64,000 bases of DNA from Hippasteria phrygiana. Taxonomy: Eukaryota > Echinodermata > Asteroidea > Valvatida > Goniasteridae. How positions within the stretch are numbered: position 1 is the first letter of the stretch; each line of letters opens with the position of its first letter. The stretch is from positions 310,001-374,000 of the forward strand of contig JAZGUH010000186.1 in assembly GCA_037893225.1 (NCBI GenBank), read 5' to 3'. Shown piece after piece: positions 1 through 9,900 of the stretch. The notes under the pieces were generated by a model. It did no database searches, was not told the DNA's origin, and saw nothing but the letters and a program-made list of their open reading frames with translations. Made by a program: the position numbers and the translations under genes.

Positions 1-373
1 GTTTTGTGAATAAAGACATAAATCAGGCGTTAGAGTCCTTTATTTTATGTTTTAAGTGTTCATGGTTCATCCAAGCAATAGTTCAGCGTCCAAGAATATT
101 GTTCAAAGTTCAGTTTCTTTTTGTTTTAATCTTAAAACAACAATCTATCCAAAATATCACACAATGCATGAATAGAAGGGTTGCAGGTTGTCAGCTTTGA
201 TTTAATTAGCCCGAGATAGCTTTGATGAGATTTGAGGCTATAAATTAAGTTATAGGCTTAATGCAGTTAACTATTAAACTTGAACTAAGTAAAATGAACT
301 AACTCGAACTTAACACTTAAGAGGAGAGGTTACTAGCACTTCACTCTCTTCCGGATCTTTACCACCCGGTTCC
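1..373 (-). other. 3' noncoding segment of element A copy 1
   Basis: It lies downstream of the integrase stop and is the reverse complement of 22154-22526 in copy 2, with only scattered substitutions seen by eye. Base 1 corresponds to base 22526, so the window starts about 88 bases short of where the 3' LTR of this copy should begin. No separate gene is visible; short ORFs here are not conserved in pattern. Confidence 0.8.
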
Positions 374-1740
374 TTATCTATTTACAATGTAGTCCTTCAG
401 ACGCTCAGGCATGCGGTGATTTCTGATTGGGTTTTGTCGTACCAGTGGAGTGTTCTGGTTTGCAGTGGGTTTGTCATACATGTCTATGTCCGAATCACTT
501 GGGTCATAATAGACTGGTTGACTGGCTGGTGGTGGAGTGTTGTGCTTCAGGCATTTGAAGAATGAAGCATTCCTGGTAACAGTACTGTTGTCATCACGGG
601 TAGCTGTCACCATTGATCCTTTGATAGTTGTGACTGTCAATGGCCTAAGTTGGTATGGTGTCATGGAGTTGGAGATTATACCAGTTTGTTTCACAAGCAC
701 ACGATCACCAACTTTCAGCTTGTGTTTTCTCATGGCGTTCTTCTGGTCTGCATGTTTCTTCATGTGTTTCTTCATGGTTGCATCCTTCACTCTGATGTTT
801 GGATTGATTTGGGCTGAGTGAGTTTCTGGTAAGCGAGTGCGGAATGAGTGTGTGAAGAGTAGTGATGCAGTTGTGCTGTGAGGAGTAGATCGGTAGTTGC
901 GTAAGTATGCATACATCGCTTGTTTCCATGAGCGGCTTTCTGCCTTGGCAGTGCGATACACTTTGTTGAGATTTCTCATCATTCTCTCAACTTCACCATT
1001 GGCTTGTGGCCAGATGGGCGTGACTCTGCGGTGCTTAAAACCGATGTACTTTGCAAATGCCGCAAATTCTGCACTTTGAAATGGAGGACCATTGTCTGTG
1101 CGAACAACTTGTGGGCAGCCAAAGGTTGCAAAGATTTTGTCAAGCTTGGGGATTACGGCTTTTGCAGAAGTGGAACTGGTGATTTCGATCTCAGGATAAC
1201 GACTGTAGTCGTCAATCACAACAAGTAGGTATTCACCTGTTGGCAGTGCTTTGAAGTCAATGCTGAGTTGTGACCAGGGTGCATCAGGTAGATCTGACAT
1301 GTGAAGCGGTTCACTTGTAGCTTTTTCCATGGTGGATGCTTGGCATGGCAGACATTCAGCTACGGTGTTTTCGACTAGTGTGTCCAGTCCAGGGAACCAA
1401 ACTTTCTGTCGGAGAAGTTGTTTGGTTTTGACCATTCCTTGGTGACCTTCGTGGGCAATGTCAATTACGCGTTTCTGAAGCGTAGTTGGGATGACAATGC
1501 GATGATCACGAAGTAGAATGTCATCATTGCTGCTTACACTAAGCTCATGGCGAACATGGAATATGCTGGTTAGTTTAGCTTTCAGACTTTTGTCTGCTTT
1601 CTTGATGATCTGGTTCCATGAGTTGGTTTTTGTGGCATTGATGGCAAGCTGGAGGATACGGTCATTCCTTGTTGCATCCTGTATTTCTGATACAGTTAGC
1701 GATTTCGGGACAGCATTGTCGATGATAAAGTTGATGTGCT
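374..1740 (-). pseudogene. Element A copy 1 integrase half of pol (3' piece)
   Basis: Integrase inserts reverse-transcribed DNA into the host genome. This piece holds the linker after RNase H, the HHCC zinc-binding domain (HEGHQG ... CLPCQAS) and the catalytic core with D (LSIDFKAL), D (VRTDNGPPF) and E (NGEVERMMR). The frame is open from 1740 down to the stop near 374 and matches codons 185-637 of the copy-2 protein at 20240-22153 with very few differences (for example NTPLVR against NTPPVR). The piece is cut from its RNase H partner (14822-14276) by the nested elements, so no fused protein can be made. No chromodomain is seen at the C terminus. Confidence 0.85.
1737..1740. repeat. Target-site duplication TGCT of element B (partner 14272-14275)
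   Basis: TGCT borders the insert on both sides. The uninterrupted sequence in copy 2 of element A (near 20788) has this tetranucleotide only once, as the reverse complement AGCA. A 4-bp duplication fits gypsy-type integration and fixes both outer ends of element B. Confidence 0.9.
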
Positions 1741-2190
1741 TGTAGGAATGTTACAATGTTTTATCACGTAATGCATTCAACTACTTTTAATACAGCCATG
1801 GGTCTGTTGAAAATCGCGTGAAACTTGCACACCAATTGTTGTCAGTTCGGAAGGTTTAATACTCTCAAAAGCACCAGTTCGGAACGTACATGAGCTCCAG
1901 TGATTAACAAAGTACTACTGGAATGTAGGCAGATTTACCTGAAACAATTGACTGGCTAAAAACTTGTAGGAACTTGTGAAGCAAACTTTTCAACGTTAGA
2001 ATCGAATCGCACTAAACCAACAGTAATCATACACAAAACATGTGACACCACTGCGCAAGTGCAGCGCAACGAGAGTCAACCCTGTTGCTAGGTCACCAAA
2101 CTCATTAACATGCAAGTAATCTTTGTATGGAGCGCCGGGTGGAGCTTAATGCGCAACCATAATTGCCCATTACATAGATTGGTCACTACA
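1741..2190 (-). repeat. 3' LTR of element B (450 bp)
   Basis: It starts TGTAGGAATG and ends GGTCACTACA on the plus strand, giving the TG...CA ends of an LTR. The same 450 bases recur as 5713-5749 plus 13859-14271 once element C is removed, with no difference seen by eye. Confidence 0.92.
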
Positions 2191-2204
2191 GTAGTTCCCC
2201 CCTA
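2191..2204 (-). other. Polypurine tract of element B
   Basis: On the minus strand this reads CTAGGGGGGAACTAC directly before the 3' LTR, the expected site for plus-strand DNA priming. It lies about 50 bases past the pol stop at 2252. Confidence 0.6.
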
Positions 2205-2251
2205 GATTGTGAGGTAAGTGAACAATCGATATAAGCTGTTGATAATAACAG

Positions 2252-4792
2252 TCAGTGACAGTCAAATTGTTCATATTTGGCTGGCCAGTGAACTCGTCGA
2301 CCAGATCTGGTGGATCGTTGCTGTTTTGGTGACGGCGTGTTGGGCGATGGGTGTGATTCTGGCAAAACGGTTTCAGCGGGTGTGTTCTCGCGAACCTGTT
2401 GAGGAGACACGGGTGCCCAGTCTTCATCCAGATATGCCACCTTTAAGCGATCCTTAGCAACGGCATCCCGTCTGCCGTTGAGGTCCAAAACTAAGTATTT
2501 GCTGGCACGCTTGATGACACGGAATGGTCCATTATACGGAGGTTGAAGGGGCTTCCTCACTGCGTCATGCCGAACAAAAACGTGGGTGCACTTGTCCAGG
2601 TCAGGTGGAATGTGTGACTGTCGCTGTTGTGACCTAGGCGGAGTGGGACTAATATCCTGCATGTGACAACGCAGTCTGTCAACATAGATGCTGGGGTCAA
2701 GATCGGCGTGAACGTTGCTAGGTGCGATGAACTCACCGGGCAACCTGACTGTGGTACCGTACACCATCTCAGCGGGAGAAAACCCTATATCCGATTTGAT
2801 AGCAGCTCGTATGCCCAACAGGACAAGGGGAAGAGATTCCGTCCAACGTGGATTTGCATGAACTTTTAGTGATGCCTTGAGTTGTCTGTGTAGTCGCTCC
2901 ACCATCCCATTGGCAGCGGGATGATAAGATGTAGTGCGAATTCTTTGACATCCAAGCATGTTGGTGAGCGACCGAAAAAGTTTTGACTCAAACTGGCGTC
3001 CCCTGTCGGTGGTGATGGTAGCGGGTGCACCGAAACGAGAAACCCAATGGCTAACAAATGCGTGAGCCACGGTCTCAGCTGTCATGTCCGGAATTGGGAT
3101 TGCCTCTGGCCAACGTGTAAATCGATCCACACACGTAAGCAGGTAATTCTGTCCGGCTGATGGCGGAAGGGGACCGACTAAATCGATGTGTATATGCGAG
3201 AACCGCGCGTCGGGCATGGGGAACGTACCAAGTGGCAACTTGATGTGGCGATGGATTTTGCATTGTTGGCACTTTTGACAAGTCCTAGCCCAAACGCGCA
3301 CATCTCTGTTAATACCAGGCCACACAAACCGTGCAGTTATTAACTGCTGCGTTGTCCTGATACTGGGGTGTGACAGTCCATGCAAAACGTCGAACACTGT
3401 TCGACGAAACTGAGCTGGAATGAAGGGTCGAGGCGTCCCTGTGGAGGTATCACAGACGATGGTACCCTGCGATGTCTGGAGAGGGACGGCTTTTAGCTGG
3501 AGAGAGGTGTCAGAGAGATGTTTCAACTCGTCATCGTTGATCTGTGCTTTGGCGATGGCGTCGAAATCGATGGTCGTGTTTGCTGGTAAGGCATTAACCT
3601 CCAGACGAGAGAGTGCATCCGCTGCTGCATTCTCACGACCGCTAATGTGTCTAATGTCCGATGTATACTGTGAGATAAGATCCAGCTGTCGAATTTCTCG
3701 AGGGGAATGGCGGTCTGGTTTGGAATGCAGGGCGTATGTGAGTGGCTTGTGATCTGTGTAAGCGCTGAATTTCCGCCCCTCCAGCATGTGTCGAAAATGC
3801 TTAATGCAGAGGTATAACGCCAACAGTTCTCTCCCAAATGTACTATAGCGCGTTTCCGCCGGTTGGAGGCGCTTGGAAAAAAACGATAGTGGCTGCCAAA
3901 CGCCGCCAATGTGTTGCTGGAGAACACCGCCCACCGCTTTGTCTGATGCATCGACTAAGAGGCATAATGGTGCGTCAGTCTGTGGATGGACAAGCAGAGT
4001 TGCATCGGCCAACGTAGCTTTCACATGCTCGAAAGCTAGCTGTTCGTTTGACCCAAGCTGAAGCGGCTCGTTCTTTTTCTTCCTGTTTTTGAGCTGGTCG
4101 GTCAGCGGCTGGAGCATGTCTGCACAGTGGGGAATAAATCGCCTGTAAAAATTAACGAGGCCTAGGAATTCCCGCAACTTACTCAGCGATGCCGGCTCCG
4201 GAAAATCCCTGATGACTTGCACCTTTTCAGGCAAGGGGCAGACTCCATGTTGGTTGACGAGGTGACCGAGGAAGGTGAGAGATGGTTCGCCGAACTGGCA
4301 TTTGTGGAGATTGATGACTATGCCATATTGCGAGAGGCGGTCGAACAGGAGTCGCAGGTGTTCTTTGTGTTCGGCCTCTGATGAGCTCGCTATCAGCAAA
4401 TCGTCAATGTAGGCAAAGATGAATGGTAAACCACGGGTTACCTCATCGACGAACCTTTGGAAAGTCTGTGCCGCATTGCGGAGCCCAAAGGGCATGCGAA
4501 CAAACTCGAACAATCCAAATGGTGTAGTGATCACAGTCTTGCGGATGTCTGCTGGTTCGACTGGTATTTGATGATAGGCGCGCACTAAATCGACCTTGGA
4601 GAAAAACCTGCAACCGTGAAGGTTGGATGAAAAGTCCTGCAGGTGGGGAATTGGGTAACAATCTGGAATGGTGTTCCCGTTCAAAGCGCGGTAATCCCCA
4701 CAGGGGCGCCAATCTCCGGGAGTTTTCCTGGTCCCGCTGTGGTTGTGAGCGACGCGTGCAGGGACTGGTGCATTTGCGTGCATTGGTGCCAT
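2252..4792 (-). pseudogene. Element B pol fragment: RT (N-terminally deleted), RNase H, integrase
   Basis: The protein is a 5'-truncated gypsy polyprotein. In the 846-aa frame, RT motifs run from [12 protein letters not shown] (about residue 27) through [13 protein letters not shown] (64-76) to YIDD (128-131). RNase H has D281, E322 and D347. Integrase has an HHCC finger (H471, H475, C508, C511) and catalytic D537, D596 and E632. Protease and the first RT blocks are absent: the first Met and some 25 residues are gag sequence read in another frame, so the start is artificial. It is offset by +1 relative to gag. RNase H and integrase look intact, but no complete polyprotein is possible from this copy. 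Confidence 0.87.
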
Positions 4793-5666
4793 ACCTCCAA
4801 TGATACCAACACTGTCCGTCGGATGGCTGGTTATCCGCGGAAGGGGTGGGGGTACGATGTCTAGGTCGACTGCGGGATGTAGCGCGGGGACGTCCTTGTC
4901 CCGGGTTCCCCTGTAGCTGGGTTGTCAAGGCTTGTACCTGTCTGGTGAGGTCATCCACCTTGTTGTGCAGAGCGAGTACCTCGGGAGAGGCTTGCTGATA
5001 CGGGGGCTGAAAGGGTGGGGCAGAAACTGCAGCCATGTGTGATGATGTTGAAGGGTGGGCAGAAACTGCAGCCATGTGTGATGATGTTGTAGTGTGGGCA
5101 GATACCTCTACAATTTTATCCGCCAAATCAGCCAACGCTCCAATTCCCAACGTGTCCGCTGTGGAGGCCAAAATGGACTGGGCAGTGCGGGGTAGTCGCT
5201 GGAGAAACAACTGCTTCAAGAAATTCTCTTCCAGGGAATTGTCCCCCAACAACTGGTACATACGTCGCAACAGCTGCGAGGGCTTCCGATCTCCCAATTC
5301 CTCTGAAGTAAGCAGCTGGTGGAGACGTTTCTGCTCAGAAGCTGATGTGCGGCGTATGAGCTCCACTTTTAGTTTATTGTAGCAGTCCACGGATGGGGGT
5401 GAAATCAGAATATCTCGAACCTCTTGTGCAATCTCGGGTTGAAGAGACCCAATGACGTAAGCGAAACGAGTCTCCTGGGTGGTAATATGGCGGATGACAA
5501 ACTGAGCCTCCACTTGGGTGAACCACAGGATCGGGTCATTCGGCCAAAATGGTGGAAGTTTGAGGCTCACTGCAGCCTGCACAGGCGGTGCCGGTTGTAT
5601 TGGATGAGAAAATGGTGGTGTATCTTCTGTCCCCTCAGCATGTTCAGGTTTCACTTCAACAGACAT
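4758..5666 (-). pseudogene. Element B gag (CHCC-type), truncated by deletion
   Basis: Gag packages element RNA in virus-like particles. The start at 5666 lies about 45 bases inside the 5' LTR and just past the primer site. Residues 37-56 (LPPFWPNDPILWFTQVEAQF) begin the typical capsid region. A CHCC finger sits at C286, H289, C299 and C303 ([18 protein letters not shown]). After C303 (about 4758) the homology stops: the frame runs on to 4443 only by reading the RT region out of frame, which is the signature of an internal deletion with its junction near 4725-4750. A 13-aa repeat lies at about residues 192-216. Confidence 0.82.
5021..5098 (-). repeat. 39-bp tandem duplication inside element B gag
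   Basis: Two near-identical 39-bp units containing GCAGAAACTGCAGCCATG follow each other, encoding a repeated 13-residue Ser/His/Ala-rich stretch (SSHMAAVSAH type). The number of units could vary between copies. Confidence 0.75.
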
Positions 5667-5693
5667 GGCTTATACTGCTGGTATTCACAATCT

Positions 5694-5711
5694 ATCACGT
5701 CAGGGTCACCA
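5694..5711 (-). other. Primer-binding site of element B, tRNA-Trp type
   Basis: The plus strand reads ATCACGTCAGGGTCACCA, one base away from the LTR at 5713. This equals, with one mismatch, the 3' end of animal tRNA-Trp including CCA as I recall it, so the tRNA would anneal here to start minus-strand synthesis. It supports the CsRn1-like assignment. Confidence 0.72.
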
Positions 5712-5712
5712 A

Positions 5713-5749
5713 TGTAGGAATGTTACAATGTTTTATCACGTAATGCATT
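5713..5749 (-). repeat. 5' LTR of element B, first 37 bp (continues at 13859)
   Basis: It is identical to 1741-1777. The LTR breaks off after TAATGCATT where element C begins and resumes at 13859, the duplicated CATT being counted once. Confidence 0.9.
5746..5749. repeat. Target-site duplication CATT of element C (partner 13855-13858)
   Basis: CATT flanks element C on both sides and occurs once in the uninterrupted LTR of element B at 1774-1777, which proves that C went into the LTR of B after B had inserted. Confidence 0.92.
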
Positions 5750-6736
5750 TGTGGAGGATGACACTGGGGGTGTGACACAATTATAAGTTTCACACAGTGG
5801 ATTCGAGATTGGCTGTTTTGTTGAACGGACAGGCCAGGCCAACGACGCGAGGCGGGCGAACAATGTTTTTATTTCCACCAACAAAACAGGGAGAGAAAAG
5901 AATAAAAAAAGCATCATAAGTAAAATATTCCATACAATAGGCTATAACCTAATAGGAAGGTCAAGGGTGGCAAATACTCATCTTAATTGACAGTAATGGC
6001 ACAGCTTAGGTTGGTTTATAATGAAAAACATACACAATTACAGTAGACTTCTAGGAAGACTAGGGCAAGTCTAGTGTCAGTGACAACCAAGGCAAGATAA
6101 CAGGCAAAGCATGTAAGTTCAGCTAACAATTACTTCACACGAGTGTGAGTTTAAGCCTCATAAACCACAGTTTGCATATCTACCATTGTTTACCGAGTGA
6201 GGGCGCTATTTACAGGCATCAATATATCCTGCAAGATAGCCAAAGACAGATTTACATGCATCTACAAAACCGTACTACATGTCATGTCTATCTCATTGCT
6301 CATTAACAACTGTTCATTGAGACAGGGTCTGGTATCCGAAGATTTAAAACAGACTCCGAATGAATATTTTATAACGCATCCACGACCGCATGTGCATGTA
6401 AACGTAACATTAAATATCATGCTTTAGATGCAATACAACTATGCGGGGCGCCATCTTGAACGAAAGTTCACATCCGTAAAGTAACTTATTATGACATTTT
6501 ACGAACCGTCGACTGGTTTTAAACATATAGAATAACTGTATAACACTTAAATCTATTCCTCAAACAAAGTTGGGGGCAGTAAATACTCTCAAAAAGGTGG
6601 ATTTTGTACCTGTTTTGTTGAACGGACAGGCCAGGCCAACGACGCGAGGCGGGCGAACAATGTTTTGCTCGCCGTCGCGAGGGGGCGCTGTAACCAAAAT
6701 CCGCTGGAGCATCGGCACCGTCTTACCAACTCTACA
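5750..6736 (-). repeat. 3' LTR of element C (987 bp)
   Basis: It begins TGTGGAGG and ends ACTCTACA on the plus strand. It matches 12868-13854 base for base as far as can be followed by eye. The small ORFs inside it are present in both LTRs and have no coding character. The sequence beyond it on the plus strand (TCTCTCCC) is the purine-rich AACTTTGGGAGAGA on the minus strand, a plausible polypurine tract. Confidence 0.93.
5813..5870. repeat. 58-bp block duplicated within the element C LTR (second copy 6610-6667)
   Basis: The block CTGTTTTGTTGAACGGACAG ... CAATGTTTT occurs near both ends of the same LTR in direct orientation, about 800 bp apart, and the arrangement is repeated in the other LTR (12931-12988 and 13728-13785). 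It may mark an earlier rearrangement of the LTR. Confidence 0.85.
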
Positions 6737-6990
6737 TCTCTCCCAAAGTTAAAGTTCGTCGCCCTCGACGACTAGAAAACTAACATGCAGTAAACAGGAA
6801 TCTTACAAAATTTAATACGAACAATCATTTAAGCTAAACAGACATGGCCAACAAGAGTATTGGGGGGTAATAACATACCGGTAACTATCAAGGCTGGCCA
6901 AATGCCGGCAATGTAAGTGAAGGATTTACTGACAATATCATTCAGTTCAGTGTTCTTATGCAACAGTTCTGGCATGGGGATGCACTTGCA

Positions 6991-9900
6991 TTACTCAGAG
7001 TCAATATCGGAATCAGTGCCGGAAATCGTTTCTGTCTGTGTGGCTAATTTCCTCACCTGGTCAAGCAGCCGGAGTACACTAGTAAACTGGTACCTGGTTG
7101 GGGGCCTCCCTTTGGTCGTCCGTCTTGAACGGCGAGGTCGCACTGTGCCGCTCGCCGAATCATGAAGGCCAGGCTCCGTAGTATCCAATGATGTGTGCAT
7201 CCTGGAACCGCTGGTCAGGGTCCCCTTGGTTTGCTGTGTCATAGTCGGTGGAGGTGCTTTCGGTTGGTCATCCCTGGGAATTGTGTTCTCCTCCGGTGGT
7301 TCAAGGACGATCAGTTCTGGATCAGGAAGGGGCTCAACACCAACTACATGTAATTCGCTCTGGTCATCTTTGGATTGTTCTGGTTGTTGAGAAGGGCGAG
7401 GATCGGTTGTCAGCACATTCAATGGTGTCTTGAGGTCTGTATTGATGTGTTCATCTCCACACTGGGGGGAAGGCAGCGGTACTACAACACTCGGTTTCTG
7501 CTCAGCCGTCAGGGTGATCTTTCCCCAATGTTCGGCACTGTCATTGGAGGAACTGTGGCTTGTGGAGTCATCGGTTACATTCGTCACGGTGCTACTACCG
7601 GAGGTTGGTTCAGCTGCTGGCGGGTTGACCTTCCACGAACAGTGCTTAAGCTCACTACGATGCAGAACTTTCTTGAGACCCATCGAGTTACGAACTTCAT
7701 ACACGGGCTGTCCCTCAAAAGGTCGTCCAACAACTAAGTAGGGCGTCTCCTCCCAAAAATTCTGAATCTTGGCTCTGCCACGGCGACTACGGTTGCGAAT
7801 GAGCACATATTCGCCAGTGTTCAGAGGTCTCTCGAAGATATCCTTCTCATAGGCCGCCGTCCTGGTCTCGATGGCCTTATCGAGATTGGTGCTCGCGATC
7901 TTGCGTGCCAGGTCCAGCTGGGTAGCATGCTTCTTTACATAAGGCTCTGCATTAACGCCCCCAAGTTGAGAGTGATCCACCCCAAGAGCAAGGTGTTGAG
8001 GCAGTCGAGCTGTTCTGCCGAACAGCAAGAAGAAGGGCTCATACCCGGTACTGGAGTGGGTGGTGTTGTTGTACGTAGCCACCAATTGAGGAAGATACTC
8101 TGTCCACCTGGTTTTCTTGTGGTCAGGTAGGGTCACCAGGAGGTTGTGTAAGGTCCTGTTGAAACGTTCACATTGACCGTTACCTTGGGGGTGGTACGGG
8201 GTGGTGTGAGAACGTCCAATGCCATAGAGCTGACAAAGCTCCTGCACAACTTGGGCCTCGAAACACTTCCCGTTGTCCGAGTGGAGTCTTAGCGGAGCCC
8301 CGAAAGGCGTTATGAGGTGCTTGACGAGAGTTCTAGCCACAGTATCGGCCCGTTGATTTCTCGTCGGGATTGCCCAAGCAAACTTGGTAAACACGTCCGT
8401 TAGGACTAGTACATTCTCATAGCCGCTGGATGATTGTTCGAGTACCGTGAAGTCCATGGCGATGACCTCCAATGGTGCTGTGGCCCTCAGGGTTCCCATG
8501 GCTGGTTTGGTATGACGATCAGGCCGCTTACCCACTGCACACCTTTCACAACATTGGCACCATGCTCTGACAGAAGTTTCCATCTTCGGCCAGAAAAAGA
8601 GTGGCTGAATCAGCTTGAGCGTTCGCCTTGCCCCAAAATGTCCCATGTCATCGTGGAAGGAACTCAGGATGATGTCACGTAGTCGAGCTGGAGTCACAAG
8701 ACGTTCACTCTGCACACCACCCTGGAAGGTTGAACGTCTGTAGAGTACACCATCCTTACAAAACAGTTGGCTCCAATGCTTCAGGATGGCAGCCACTTCT
8801 TTTGGGTCATCTCGTCTCTCGTGTTTGTTTGGCTTGTGACCTCTCCCAAAGTATGTCAGAACCCTGTGAAGGATGACGTCCTCATCTTGAAGGGACCGTA
8901 GCTCTTCAGCGGTGTAGCCTGGAAGACATTGACTGCCCTCATGGCGCTTCACTCGTATCTGATGAAGAAGGGCAAGAGGAATGTCGGAACTAGAGTGGGC
9001 ACTGCCACACATCGCCTGGACTGCACAAGAGGACACTTCCACCTCAGGACCAATCTGAAGACAGGGAGGCTCGCTTGGGGATTTGGAATGGAGTCTAGAC
9101 AGGGCATCTGGAGCTTGATTACTCTTACCCGTTCGGTACTCTAGTTGGTAGTCAAATGCAGAGAGCTGTTGTACCCATCGGAGCTCAGCAGCACTGAGGT
9201 TAGCCGTATCCAAGTATTTCAAGGGGTTGTGGTCAGTGTAGATGATGCATCTGTTGCCCATCAAGTAATCTCGGAAGGCCTGACAGACAGCCCATCGGAC
9301 AGCCAACAGCTCGAGTTTGAACGCCGAGTAGTTCCTGTCATTACGTTCTGCAGGGCGTAGAGATCTTGAGGCATATGCGATGACTGCTTTGGAACCGTCA
9401 TCTTGCTGTTGAGACAGAACTGCCCCCAGGCCAGTTGAGCTTGCGTCAGTTTCGACGAGGAATGGTCGGCTGAAGTCGGCAAACTGCAAAACAGGTCCCC
9501 CCGTGAGCTTCGTCTTCAAGGTTGACATTGCAGATATGGCAGCCTCATCCAGGTCAATTTTCCCTCCTGGAAGTCTTAGGTTGGTCTTGCCCTTTCTCAT
9601 CGGCCCCTTAAGGTAAGCGAATAAGGGAGAGGCAATGCTGGAGTACTGGCTGATGAATTTCCGGAAAAAACCAGTGAAACCCAAGACGGACCGCAACTCA
9701 GTGACGGTGGTGGGTTGAGGCCAATCTTTTACGGCTGCTATCTTCTCGGGATCTGGCCTCACCCCCTCACCTGCAACTACCAGATGACCCAAGTAGTTGA
9801 CCTCCGTTTTGAAGAAAGAACACTTTGTTGGCTTCACCTTCAGGCCATGCTTCTGCAGCCGGGAAAACACCAGCTCGAGTCGCTTGAGATGCTCGTCAAA

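Noticed and set aside
537..1228. Plus-strand ORFs opposite the element A integrase
   Set aside because: They mirror the real minus-strand pol frame and recur, equally, opposite the copy-2 integrase; no family motif is present.
4443..4757. C-terminal 100 residues of the element B gag ORF
   Set aside because: They are RT sequence read in the wrong frame after the internal deletion; the real homology stops at the CHCC finger.
6197..6427. 76-codon ORF in the element C LTR (and at 13315-13545)
   Set aside because: It appears twice only because the LTR does. No motif, and LTRs of this group do not normally encode proteins.
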